The position numbers were made by a program, and so were the translations under genes. The notes under the pieces were generated by a model that searched no databases, was not told where the DNA came from, and saw nothing but the letters and a program-made list of their open reading frames with translations. 64,000 nt of DNA, taken from Bacteroidales bacterium UBA4116. GTDB taxonomy: Bacteria > Bacteroidota > Bacteroidia > Bacteroidales > Tannerellaceae. Below, in pieces: positions 52,633 through 61,185 of this stretch. Within the stretch, counting starts at the first letter, position 1. Every line of letters begins with the position of its first letter. The DNA lies in assembly GCA_002381645.1 (NCBI GenBank), contig DFXE01000023.1, forward strand, positions 1 through 64,000, read 5' to 3'.

Positions 52633-52667
52633 AATAGTATATGCCGAAATATTGGGTATATACTATT
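52633..52667. terminator. Bidirectional terminator after hcp
   Basis: AATAGTATA (52633-52641) pairs with TATACTATT (52659-52667), with partial extension inward (GCC/GGG). It overlaps the end of the convergent regulator gene. Confidence 0.6.
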
Positions 52668-53719
52668 TATTGTTTCCTCTTTATAACCGGGATATAAATT
52701 TCAGCTAATTGACTTTGTTGAATTGTTATGGAAGGGTTATTCAAATATTTAATATAGGATTGACCGGTGCGCCTGATCTTATATTTGCTCACAGGAAGCC
52801 AATATTCCAAGATCGTATCATATAGTTCGGGTAGTAAACTGATCTCCCCTTTATGGGTAAAAATGGCATAAAGTCCTTCACCTAAAGTCCCTGATATGAT
52901 ATGTGTATCAGAGGGTACGGGCTGATCTGTAGTTATTGCCGGTAAAAAGATATCTTTTACTGGAATTTCAACCGATTCTGTTGATCCGGAAAGGAGTTGT
53001 CTGGTAATAGCATACATATACAATCTTTGCCATGCATTACCTTCATGCCGATGTAGGTGGATTATATTTTTTTCTGTTACCTTACAGATTCGGGGTGTAA
53101 GTACATCGCGGTATTTCTCTTCAAAATAGGAAGATTTAAAGACGCTTGGCGGTAGGTTAAAATATTTTTTAAAAGCTCTTGATAGCGCTTGTTCACTACT
53201 GTATCCTGTTTGTACAGCTAATTTTCCTAGGCTTTTCTTCGATGTTTTAAGTTGTTCCGCTACATATTCCAACCGTAACCGTTGAACATAGGCAGCCAGT
53301 GATTCTCCTATGGTACTTTTAAAAATGCGGTGGAAATGATAAGGGGAGATGTTGGCTATAGATGACAGGGTCTTCAGGTCAGTATTTTCTTCCAGATGTC
53401 CCTGGATATACTCCAGTACGCGGTTAATGGATTTATGATATTCATGTTGTGTTTCTTCTTTCTGAGCCCAACGTTTCAAACGGGGAAATTGTATTTTCAT
53501 ATTTGCTATTGCCATTTCCCTGGAATTACCGCTCACATACCTGGAACACAGGCGGATCATCTCTTTCATCGTGACTTCTTCTGTGAACCTGCCGTCTTTA
53601 TAGCAATAAATACAATAATCCTCTATAGGCATGCCATTGCTTCCCGTACCATACATTTCCTTCTCATGTATAGGCATTCCGCAGCTTTGGCAAATACAAT
53701 TTTTCATATTTAAATCCAT
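52667..53719 (-). CDS. AraC-family regulator with N-terminal zinc ribbon and GyrI-like sensor
   Basis: This is a 350-residue three-part protein. Residues ~8-88 form a putative zinc-ribbon domain: C10-x2-C13 in 'CQSCGMPI', C36-x2-C39 in 'YCIYCYKDGRF', followed by 'MKEMIRLCSRYV' and 'FPRLKRWAQ'. Residues ~100-205 form an AraC double HTH ('LKTLSSIANISPYHFHRIF', 'LGKLAVQTGYSSEQALSRAF', 'PPSVFKSSY'). Residues ~210-350 look like a GyrI-like/AraC_E_bind effector domain ('DTHIISGTLGEGLYAIFTHKG', 'EYWLPVSKYKI'), known to bind small hydrophobic compounds in such regulators. The zinc-ribbon part closely resembles the separate protein encoded 91 bp upstream. Confidence 0.85.
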   Translation of the reverse strand: MDLNMKNCICQSCGMPIHEKEMYGTGSNGMPIEDYCIYCYKDGRFTEEVTMKEMIRLCSRYVSGNSREMAIANMKIQFPRLKRWAQKEETQHEYHKSINRVLEYIQGHLEENTDLKTLSSIANISPYHFHRIFKSTIGESLAAYVQRLRLEYVAEQLKTSKKSLGKLAVQTGYSSEQALSRAFKKYFNLPPSVFKSSYFEEKYRDVLTPRICKVTEKNIIHLHRHEGNAWQRLYMYAITRQLLSGSTESVEIPVKDIFLPAITTDQPVPSDTHIISGTLGEGLYAIFTHKGEISLLPELYDTILEYWLPVSKYKIRRTGQSYIKYLNNPSITIQQSQLAEIYIPVIKRKQ

Positions 53720-53810
53720 GTCAAAAGTAACCTGAAGAAATAATTAACCCGGATAAATAAGCCTATGATCTTTTAATAAGCATTTTTATCCGGATTAAAT
53801 TATTCTGTTC

Positions 53811-54080
53811 TTATGCTTTCCAACGTTTTAGCATGGGGAAATATTCTTTCATCTGCGCACGTGCTTCTTCCATTGTCATTTTTTTATCCGAATCTTTATT
53901 AAAATCGTCAAGGTACTGAAGGCACTGCTCAATCATTTCATCCATGGTTGAGTCTGAAGTGAAAGACCCATCTTTGTAGCAATAACTGCAATAGTCGGAA
54001 TTTTCACTGCCGTCGGCATTTTTACTAACATATTCCTGAGTTAACGGCATTCCGCAGCTTTGACAAAATTGTTGTTCCAT
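53811..54080 (-). CDS. Stand-alone zinc-ribbon domain protein
   Basis: This is an 89-residue protein with C6-x2-C9 in 'FCQSCGMPLTQ' and C31-x2-C34 in 'YCSYCYKDGSF', the four ligands of the putative zinc-ribbon family. 'TMDEMIEQCLQYL', 'MTMEEARAQMKEYFP', and the C-terminal 'LKRWKA' match the N-terminal domain of the AraC-type protein next to it. The two genes lie head-to-tail on the minus strand and probably share a transcript. Function is unknown; a role as partner or competitor of the fused regulator is possible. Confidence 0.8.
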   Translation of the reverse strand: MEQQFCQSCGMPLTQEYVSKNADGSENSDYCSYCYKDGSFTSDSTMDEMIEQCLQYLDDFNKDSDKKMTMEEARAQMKEYFPMLKRWKA

Positions 54081-54255
54081 ATTTGTTTATTTTTAAAATT
54101 AGAATTCAATGCAAATATACGTGACGATTTAAAATGCAACTTATCAATTATTGCTGAAATAACCAATTTATTTCTTTATAAGTATTTCTTTTAGATGTAG
54201 ATGAAATCGTGCTGATAACCTGTTTCTTTATGAAAGGTGGTTGATTACCTGCCGG

Positions 54256-54858
54256 TTAGAATTTGTAACCAATCCCGGCATGAATGGTTTGCGTTTTCAC
54301 ATGTGACCTCTTACTACTTGAACTTAGATCAAATCCCATTTGATAGCCGGCATTAATCGTGATACCATTGTTAAATTCATAGCCTGCAATGGCTCCGCCT
54401 CCCATATACCAATGATCGAGTTCGATTTTATTGCTTCCCGGAGCCCATTCGGGTAATTTCTCTGTTTTGGAGTCGACACTAAAACCATATCCAATATGCG
54501 GGCCGGCACCTATGAAGAATCTTCCGTTTCCTGTCATAAATTGCCCCATTGCGTATACAGGGATCTCTACAGCGGCATATTTGAATTTAATTTTTCTCTT
54601 ATTCCATTTCGTATCCGATTCTGTGTAATTAAAAAGCAGCTCAGGTTGTAAAGCGAAGTGTTCACTGAAAGCAATTTTGGTAAATCCTCCAAGTGATACA
54701 CCGGGTTTGAAAGAACTGTTCGAACCCGGCAGGTCGGTTAACTTTACATTGGTTAAATTCCCGTTAAGTTTAATACCAAATGAAGTGGTGGTTTGTGCAA
54801 AAGTTGTCATAAAGAATGTACCACAAAACATTACAGCTAATAAAATTTTCTTTTTCAT
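54256..54858 (-). CDS. Outer-membrane beta-barrel protein (PorT-like)
   Basis: This is a 200-residue protein: signal peptide 'VMFCGTFFMTTFAQ', then alternating strands ('TSFGIKLNGNLTNVKL', 'VSLGGFTKIAFSEHFALQPELLFNYTES' in parts, 'VEIPVYAMGQFM', 'FFIGAGPHIGYGF', 'GITINAGYQMGFDLS') ending with the membrane-anchor aromatic 'AGIGYKF'. This is the eight-strand outer-membrane protein pattern of Bacteroidetes. The start at 54858 is preferred to 54975 because the -7 box TACATTTG (minus, 54911-54904) lies between them. An ATT-rich tract fills the leader. Confidence 0.85.
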   Translation of the reverse strand: MKKKILLAVMFCGTFFMTTFAQTTTSFGIKLNGNLTNVKLTDLPGSNSSFKPGVSLGGFTKIAFSEHFALQPELLFNYTESDTKWNKRKIKFKYAAVEIPVYAMGQFMTGNGRFFIGAGPHIGYGFSVDSKTEKLPEWAPGSNKIELDHWYMGGGAIAGYEFNNGITINAGYQMGFDLSSSSKRSHVKTQTIHAGIGYKF

Positions 54859-54903
54859 AACGCTAATTTTTATTGTTATTATTATTATTATTTGATCATG
54901 ATG

Positions 54904-54911
54904 CAAATGTA
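54904..54911 (-). promoter_or_regulatory. -7 element of the outer-membrane protein gene
   Basis: TACATTTG on the minus strand, 46 bp before the ATG at 54858, matches the consensus. It decides the start codon choice. No good -33. Confidence 0.5.
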
Positions 54912-55168
54912 GATTCTTAGCTGTGTGGTTTCCGGTAATTGAGACCAAAGCAATTGTTTCAGATATCAAAAGCAACTATTTGTCTACTTAATCTAAAGGA
55001 TAGAGTGAACAGGGAGAATGAAATCAATAGTTTGCCGGGATGGGTGATATATAAACAAGTGTCATATGCCAGCCAAATGCGAAAGCTTAAAGGTTAATTA
55101 GAAGGTATAATTTAAAAACCTTTATATCTTTTCTAATGTTAATATGATATTAACAATATCAGACTGAA

Positions 55169-56476
55169 ATGAATAATCTACAAATCATCGGCACAGAAGA
55201 AACCTTTCGTGTTGCTAAAAAAAGAAATGCAAAAATCATAGATGTACGATCCGTAGACGCCTACAATGGTTGGAGGCTTCAGGGAGAAAGACGCGGCGGC
55301 CATATTCCGGGAGCCAAATCCCTCGATGTAAAATGGACAAACTATATGGATTGGATCGAAATTGTAAAAACGAAAGGATTAAAGGAAACGGACCCGCTGA
55401 TACTTTACGGATATAATATGGCTGATTGTGAGAAAGTTGCCAAATGCTTCCAGAAAGCCGGTTATAATTCCGTATCCGTTTATAAAGATTTTATGACTGA
55501 ATGGGTTGTGAATGATATTTATCCACTGGAGCGATTGGCGCGCTTCCGGAACCTGGTTCCACCGGAATGGGTAAAAGGGGTAATGGAAGGTAAAAAAGTA
55601 GAAGAAGCTCCAAATGAAAAGTTTATACTTGTTCATTCGCACTACCGGAATAGGGACGCTTATCTTTCCGGACATATCCCTGGTGCAATCGATATGGATA
55701 CATTGGCCCTGGAATCACCTGAAACCTGGAACAGGCGTTCGCCGGAAGAACTTAAAGAGGCTTTGGAACAACACGGGATCACTGCTGATACAACGGTTAT
55801 TCTTTATGGAAAATATATGTCTCCCGACAATGCCGATGAGTTTCCAGGCAGTGCAGCCGGAGATATAGGGGCTATGAGAAACGCGTTTATTATGTTGTAT
55901 GCCGGTGTAAAGGATATCCGTATTTTAAATGGCGGGTTTCAGGCATGGGCGGATAAAGGATATAAAATCGACACAGATGATGTACCTAAAAAACCTGTAA
56001 CAGAATTTGGATCTGAAATACCCGTTAATCCTCAGTTAGCTGTTGATGTACCCGAAGCAAAAGAAATGATAAAGGCATCCGATGCCGATATCATTTGTGT
56101 AAGAAGCTGGAATGAATATATCGGAATGGTCAGCGGTTACAATTATATTGAGAAAAAAGGACGTATTCCGGGGGCTATATTCGGGAATTGTGGTTCGGAT
56201 GCCTATCATATGGAAAATTACCGCAATCTCGATCTGACGATCAGGGAAGCCGGTGAAGTTGCCGCCACCTGGGAGAAAGCTGGTATAACACCCGATAAAC
56301 ATCTCGCTTTCTATTGTGGAACGGGTTGGCGTGGAAGCGAAGCCTTCTTCAATGCCTGGCTGATGGGATATCCGCGTGTATCGGTTTTTGACGGAGGGTG
56401 GTTTGAATGGAGCAATGATCCGGATAACCCTTATGAGACAGGAGTTCCTGAAGATACAAATTACATATGGAAATGA
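55169..56476 (+). CDS. eanB: Multi-rhodanese sulfurtransferase, EanB-like ergothioneine synthase
   Basis: This is a 435-residue protein with three rhodanese domains (~1-125, ~145-265, ~290-425). Only the last keeps a catalytic Cys, C383 in 'FYCGTGWRGS'; the first two have lost it ('LILYGYNMADC', 'VILYGKYMSPDN'). The gene is followed after one base by an EgtD-type methyltransferase. This pair and the single active Cys in the last domain are the features of EanB from Chlorobium limicola, which puts sulfur from polysulfide onto hercynine without O2. A general thiosulfate sulfurtransferase is the alternative, but it would not explain the partner. No promoter with both boxes was found; TATCTTTT at 55125-55132 is a weak -7. 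Confidence 0.75.
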   Translation: MNNLQIIGTEETFRVAKKRNAKIIDVRSVDAYNGWRLQGERRGGHIPGAKSLDVKWTNYMDWIEIVKTKGLKETDPLILYGYNMADCEKVAKCFQKAGYNSVSVYKDFMTEWVVNDIYPLERLARFRNLVPPEWVKGVMEGKKVEEAPNEKFILVHSHYRNRDAYLSGHIPGAIDMDTLALESPETWNRRSPEELKEALEQHGITADTTVILYGKYMSPDNADEFPGSAAGDIGAMRNAFIMLYAGVKDIRILNGGFQAWADKGYKIDTDDVPKKPVTEFGSEIPVNPQLAVDVPEAKEMIKASDADIICVRSWNEYIGMVSGYNYIEKKGRIPGAIFGNCGSDAYHMENYRNLDLTIREAGEVAATWEKAGITPDKHLAFYCGTGWRGSEAFFNAWLMGYPRVSVFDGGWFEWSNDPDNPYETGVPEDTNYIWK

Positions 56477-56477
56477 T

Positions 56478-57449
56478 ATGATAAAAGAAATCACAGTCCG
56501 GAATTACCTGCCTTATATGGATCCAGGTCAAACCGACGATGAAATATTATCAGGCCTGAAGGGCAAGCAAAAATATATTTCACCTAAATATTTTTACGAT
56601 GCTGTGGGATCGGAATTGTTTGAAGAGATCACCCGTCTGGAAGAATATTATCCTACGCGGGTTGAAAAAGAAATACTATCCGGTCTTCTCGATATGATCA
56701 GGATCAACCTGCGTAATCTGAATATTGTGGAACTGGGTAGCGGCGATCCGTCCAAGATCACATTGCTCTTAAACCAGATACCGGAACGTTTGCTTAACAC
56801 AATCAATTATTTCCCTGTTGATATTTGTGAAGCAGAGATCATTAAATCGGTTGATATTTTATCGGAGTCTTTCCCTCTGCAGACGATAACAGGAATTGTG
56901 GCGGACTTTAATTATCAATTACATCTTTTGCCACAGCAAGGTACCCGCATGTTTTGTTTTTTCGGTAGCACTATTGGTAATTTTACAATGAAGGATGCGG
57001 AAAACTTCATGCGGCAACTGGCAAAAATAATGAATCCGGGAGATTGTTTACTCATCGGGATGGATATGGTAAAAGATATAGACATTATTGAACGTGCGTA
57101 TAATGATTCGAGGGGTATTACCGCGGCTTTTAATCTTAATATCCTGAATGTTATCAATAAGACGGCAGGTACTGATTTTGATAGCCGTGACTTTGAACAT
57201 CTCGCTTTTTTCAATCCGCAAAGGAATTGTATTGAAATGCACCTGAAAGCCCTTCGGGATGTAGAAATAAGTTTGAAGAACGGGTTTGATACGATTAAAA
57301 TATCAAAAGGCCAGACCATACATACGGAGAATTCCCATAAATTCTCTTATGACCAGATAAAACAACTTTGTGCGTGGGGAGGTTTTTCCCGTTATACGAT
57401 TTGCCATGACCGGAAGGGATGGTTCAGCATGGTATATGCACTAAAATAA
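56478..57449 (+). CDS. eanA: L-histidine N-alpha-methyltransferase, EanA/EgtD-like
   Basis: This 323-residue SAM-dependent enzyme is expected to trimethylate histidine to hercynine. Family marks are 'KQKYISPKYFYDAVGSELFEEIT' in parts, 'EEYYPTRVEKEIL', SAM-binding 'IVELGSGDPSKITLLL', 'FFGSTIGNF', 'LLIGMDMVKD', 'YNDSRGITAAFNLNIL', and 'IHTENSHKFSYDQI'. The ATG at 56478, one base after the preceding stop, gives the EgtD length; an ATG at 56376 would overlap the upstream gene by about 100 bp. Coupled translation with the rhodanese gene is likely. Together they would form a two-step anaerobic ergothioneine route. Confidence 0.85.
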   Translation: MIKEITVRNYLPYMDPGQTDDEILSGLKGKQKYISPKYFYDAVGSELFEEITRLEEYYPTRVEKEILSGLLDMIRINLRNLNIVELGSGDPSKITLLLNQIPERLLNTINYFPVDICEAEIIKSVDILSESFPLQTITGIVADFNYQLHLLPQQGTRMFCFFGSTIGNFTMKDAENFMRQLAKIMNPGDCLLIGMDMVKDIDIIERAYNDSRGITAAFNLNILNVINKTAGTDFDSRDFEHLAFFNPQRNCIEMHLKALRDVEISLKNGFDTIKISKGQTIHTENSHKFSYDQIKQLCAWGGFSRYTICHDRKGWFSMVYALK

Positions 57450-57521
57450 CATATTATGGTTACGGCTATGTGAATAGCTATTAATATTCAGGATATCATC
57501 CCGATTCCGGAAATATCTCAT

Positions 57522-57552
57522 TTTGCGAAGAAGAAAATTATATCTACTTTTG
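57522..57552 (+). promoter_or_regulatory. Promoter of the polysaccharide gene set
   Basis: TTTG (57522-57525), exactly 19 bp, and TACTTTTG (57545-57552) match the Bacteroidetes consensus fully. The first gene starts 90 bp downstream. Confidence 0.8.
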
Positions 57553-57642
57553 TTGTTTATACGAACAATCTTAGATAACAACAAACTTCATTTATACTAA
57601 ACCTGAGGCAAATCCCGTTTGGTAGTGTGAAACAGCAATGAG

Positions 57643-58896
57643 ATGATACAATCATTAATAGATAAATACTTCTACTTTTTATTCCTTTTTACTTTAACAT
57701 TCGGCATTTTACTGTACGATGCCATTGGCTTTGATTATACGGATGAGATATGTGCGCTCGTTCTGTTTATCCTGTTTGTCTATTACATGTTCAATACAGA
57801 AGACTGGCGTATAAACAAGGCATTCCTGGTAACCATAGGGATATTTATCTTTTACATATGTTATTCCCTGTATATCCAAAGTAATGTGAAGGCAGGGATC
57901 TTCACGGATGTGGTTATCCAGATAAAGCCTTATCTCGCTTTCTTTTGCGTATACTCTATGGCTCCGTATTTTAATGCGAACCGTAAAGAAATACTGAAAA
58001 GTGTGGCCCTGATATTCTGGGGATTCCTGTTGCTTGTGGGTATCGGTGATTTGTTTATCAACCGGCTTATTTTTGATGTTATGGGACATCCTGCCTATTT
58101 TGCAGCAGGAGTTATCCTGACTTCATTATGTTATTTTTATTGCAGCAAATTTACATTTCTGGATAAAATCACATTTATAGTATTGCTTTCTATCGGGCTT
58201 CTTTCAGGACGTTCTAAATTTTACGGCTTTTTTGCTATGGCCATTTTTGTGGTAATATTCTTTTCGAATATGAAGCAATTTAAATTGAATTTCCGTAATA
58301 TATTACTTGTGATTGTCATGTTGGCAGCCGTTCTTTTTGCTGCTCGTGAAAAGATTAATTTTTACTTTTATCAGGCTGTGACGGAAGAAGTGGATAAAGA
58401 TATGATAGCCAGATATGTACTTTATTCTACAGCGCCTGATGTACTTAAAGACTATTTCCCTTTCGGAAGCGGATTTGCAAGTTATGGTACGTATGCTTCC
58501 GGACTGTATTATTCACATGTATATGTTGATTATGGGATAGACGGGGTATGGGGTATGACTAAAAGTTACTATAGCTTTATTGCAGATACTTATTATCCTT
58601 CATTGGCTCAGTTTGGTGTAGTGGGCATATTATTATATATCACCTTTTGGCTGTATATTCTTCGAAAGGCCTTTCTGTATTATAAGAAGACCGGGAATAT
58701 CCATTATTTTACCATAATAACGTTAATTGCCGGTTTTTTTGCCATTGAAGGTACAACAGATTCAACATTTACAACCCATCGTGGCTTTTTTACATTGATG
58801 CTGCTGGGTATGATTCTTGGCAATATGAAAGAGGAAACAAAAATGTTGAGTGAAACAACAGAATCATTAAAAGATGAAAGTACTTCAAATCAATAA
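57643..58896 (+). CDS. Wzy-like O-antigen/capsule polymerase
   Basis: This is a 417-residue membrane protein with about eleven predicted helices spread along the chain (for example 'YFYFLFLFTLTFGILLYDAI', 'FLVTIGIFIFYICYSLYI', 'IILRKAFLYY'-type ends). A large soluble loop (~residues 240-320) with 'PFGSGFASYGTYASG' resembles the periplasmic loop of O-antigen ligase/polymerase (Wzy_C-type) proteins. It is first in a plus-strand set with two glycosyltransferases; its end overlaps the next start by 23 bp. Sequence in this class is poorly conserved, so the call depends on topology and context. Confidence 0.75.
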   Translation: MIQSLIDKYFYFLFLFTLTFGILLYDAIGFDYTDEICALVLFILFVYYMFNTEDWRINKAFLVTIGIFIFYICYSLYIQSNVKAGIFTDVVIQIKPYLAFFCVYSMAPYFNANRKEILKSVALIFWGFLLLVGIGDLFINRLIFDVMGHPAYFAAGVILTSLCYFYCSKFTFLDKITFIVLLSIGLLSGRSKFYGFFAMAIFVVIFFSNMKQFKLNFRNILLVIVMLAAVLFAAREKINFYFYQAVTEEVDKDMIARYVLYSTAPDVLKDYFPFGSGFASYGTYASGLYYSHVYVDYGIDGVWGMTKSYYSFIADTYYPSLAQFGVVGILLYITFWLYILRKAFLYYKKTGNIHYFTIITLIAGFFAIEGTTDSTFTTHRGFFTLMLLGMILGNMKEETKMLSETTESLKDESTSNQ

Positions 58897-60106
58897 ATAT
58901 TTTTATAGGAAGGGGGGGGCTGAGACCGTTTTTTTCAATACGATACATGTATTGGAACAACACGGAAATGAAGTCATTCCGTTCAGCTTGAAAAGTGAAA
59001 AAAATCTGCCCAGTTCATATGCGAATTATTTTGTTGATTATCCTGAATTATCCGAATCAGGGTTTTTTACCAAAATAAAAAATATCTCCTCATTCATTTA
59101 TAACAAAAAAGCTGCCCGCCAATTAGACCTGTTGATAAAAAAAGATAAACCCGACATAGCTCATATCCATTTAATGTTTAACAGTTTATCTGTTTCAATT
59201 TTACCGGTATTAAAGAAACATAATATTCCGGTAGTAATGAGTCTTCATGACCATCGGTTGATTTGTCCGGCTTATGCCTTTATTGATGGAAAAGGAAACC
59301 TTTGTGACAGATGTCTTAAAGACGGGCGGTATTGGCATTGCTTAACCAACAAATGTTCCAAAGGTAATTTTTTCAATAGCCTGATGCTTATGCTGGACAG
59401 CTATTTCAGAAGATATTTTATTGCTCCGATGGAATATGTAGACAAATTCATATTTGTGGGACAATATGCACGTAATAAGCATATAAATGTCGATCCCGGT
59501 TTTAAAGACAAATCGGTTGTCCTGAATAATTTTACAACCATTAAAGGAGAGAGCACTTCCGATAAGGAAAATTATCTGTTATATTTCGGCAGGATATCAG
59601 AGGAAAAAGGGATTCCGGTATTAATGGAAGCTATGAAACACCTGCCCCATGTAAAATTAAAAATAATCGGAAAAGGGCCTTTATTGGATCAATTAAAAAA
59701 GGAAAGCATTCCCAATATTGAGTTCCTTGGATTTAAATCAGGGAAAGAATTACATTCCTATGTAAAAAAGGCAAAGTTTATAGTTGTTCCCTCCGTGTGT
59801 TTTGAAAATAACACAATGGTTATTCCGGAAGCCTATACGTTAGGTACGCCTGCCATAGCAAGCCGTATAGGTGGAATCCCGGAATTTGTTGAAGAAGGAA
59901 AAAACGGATATTTGTTTGAACCCAGATCAGTACAACAGTTGAAAGAAGCTATTGAAAAAGCGTTACGTTTATCTGATGGTGAATACAAAGAAATGTGTAA
60001 AAATGCGCGGTCATTTGCTGATGCTCATTTTACAGAAGATATTTATTATGAAAAACTGATGGCTCTTTATAAAGAAGTAATTGATAACAAGAAAAACGGG
60101 AAATGA
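58874..60106 (+). CDS. GT4-family glycosyltransferase with G8 tract
   Basis: This is a 410-residue GT-B fold enzyme. The N-terminal 'LQINKYFYRKGGAETVFFN' is the acceptor-side glycine loop; 'IAHIHLMFNS' and 'VMSLHDHRLICPAY' are typical, with a Cys-containing insert ('GNLCDRCLKDGRYWHCL') seen in a subset. The donor-binding C-terminal domain has 'LLYFGRISEEKGIPVLMEAM', 'KIIGKGPLLDQL', 'IEFLGFKSG', and 'VIPEAYTLGTPAIASRIGGIPE'. Codons 13-15 for KGG lie in a run of eight G (58912-58919). The start overlaps the polymerase gene and the stop overlaps the next gene (ATGA). Confidence 0.88.
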   Translation: MKVLQINKYFYRKGGAETVFFNTIHVLEQHGNEVIPFSLKSEKNLPSSYANYFVDYPELSESGFFTKIKNISSFIYNKKAARQLDLLIKKDKPDIAHIHLMFNSLSVSILPVLKKHNIPVVMSLHDHRLICPAYAFIDGKGNLCDRCLKDGRYWHCLTNKCSKGNFFNSLMLMLDSYFRRYFIAPMEYVDKFIFVGQYARNKHINVDPGFKDKSVVLNNFTTIKGESTSDKENYLLYFGRISEEKGIPVLMEAMKHLPHVKLKIIGKGPLLDQLKKESIPNIEFLGFKSGKELHSYVKKAKFIVVPSVCFENNTMVIPEAYTLGTPAIASRIGGIPEFVEEGKNGYLFEPRSVQQLKEAIEKALRLSDGEYKEMCKNARSFADAHFTEDIYYEKLMALYKEVIDNKKNGK

Positions 60107-61185
60107 AGATCTTTGTTTTTGGAACCCGTGGCTTTCCCCATATTCAGGGTGGAGTAGAAAAACACTGCGAATCGTTGTATTCTATGCTAACGGATCAATT
60201 TGATATAACGGTATTCCGCAGGAAGCCTTACCTGGATCAGACCGGGAATAATAATTCTGCCATAACTTTTATTGATTTGCCTTCGACGAGAATAAAGGGT
60301 TTTGAAGCTTTTTTTCATTCCTTCCTTTGCGCTTTATATTGTATTGTAAAAAGACCGGATATGATACATATCCATAATATTGGACCGGGAATGTTTATTC
60401 CTTTGCTGAAATTATTCGGATTAAAAATTGTACTGACCTATCACAGTCCTAATTACGAACATGATAAATGGGGTTTCTTTTCTAAAAACATTCTTAGGCT
60501 AAGTGAAAGTTTATCTACTGTATTTGCCGATAGGATCATTTTCGTAAATCAAACAAGAAAAGAAATGTTTGGACAAAGAATACAGAATAAATCGGTCGTT
60601 ATTCCTAATGGCGTTTCTGTTGTCCGGAAATCCGACAATATCCGCTACCTTACATCGCTCGGGCTTGTATCGGGTAAATATATATTAAGCGTGGGCCGGA
60701 TTACCCAGGAGAAGGGATTCGATTACCTTATAGATGCTTTTATTGAATCTCATTTAATAGATTATAAATTAGTCATAGTAGGGGGGAGTGACCACAAGAC
60801 CGGGTATTCTGATCATTTGGACAGTAAAATAAGGAATTATCCGGATATAATCATGACGGGCTATTTAGAGGGGGAAAATCTGAGGCAAATATATTCCCAT
60901 GCGGCCCTTTTCGTATTGCCTTCCTATAATGAAGGATTTCCTCTTGTACTATTAGAAGCGATGAGTTATCAGCTTCCTATACTTGCAAGTGATATTTCGG
61001 CCAACAGGTTGGTTAACCTGGATGAAACAGCTTATTTTGAGGTAGGCAACGTGACAGATCTTACCCGGCATATAAAAATGGTATTAAGTACCGGCAGGAA
61101 AACCATATTATATGACCTTTCTTCTTATTCATGGGAGAATGTGGCCCGGCAAACAGCTTCTGTTTACAGGTCTATTCCAAAATAG
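60103..61185 (+). CDS. GT4-family glycosyltransferase with DUF1972-type N-terminus
   Basis: This is a 360-residue enzyme. 'MKIFVFGTRGFPHIQGGVEKHCESL' in parts is the DUF1972-type N-terminus common in rhamnosyl- or other hexosyltransferases of polysaccharide loci. The donor site has 'YILSVGRITQEKGFDYLIDAF', 'VIVGGSDH', 'IMTGYLEGENLRQIYSHAALFVLPSYNEGFPLVLLEAMSYQLPILASDI' in parts, with the E-x7-E type motif in 'NEGFPLVLLEAM'. The ATG overlaps the previous stop by four bases. The 3' end overlaps the convergent LicD gene by 14 bp. Sugar donor unknown. Confidence 0.88.
   Translation: MKIFVFGTRGFPHIQGGVEKHCESLYSMLTDQFDITVFRRKPYLDQTGNNNSAITFIDLPSTRIKGFEAFFHSFLCALYCIVKRPDMIHIHNIGPGMFIPLLKLFGLKIVLTYHSPNYEHDKWGFFSKNILRLSESLSTVFADRIIFVNQTRKEMFGQRIQNKSVVIPNGVSVVRKSDNIRYLTSLGLVSGKYILSVGRITQEKGFDYLIDAFIESHLIDYKLVIVGGSDHKTGYSDHLDSKIRNYPDIIMTGYLEGENLRQIYSHAALFVLPSYNEGFPLVLLEAMSYQLPILASDISANRLVNLDETAYFEVGNVTDLTRHIKMVLSTGRKTILYDLSSYSWENVARQTASVYRSIPK

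Noticed and set aside
55169..56476. A plain thiosulfate sulfurtransferase (SseA-type)
   Set aside because: Three domains with one active Cys and a directly coupled EgtD-type gene fit EanB better; kept as the alternative in the entry.
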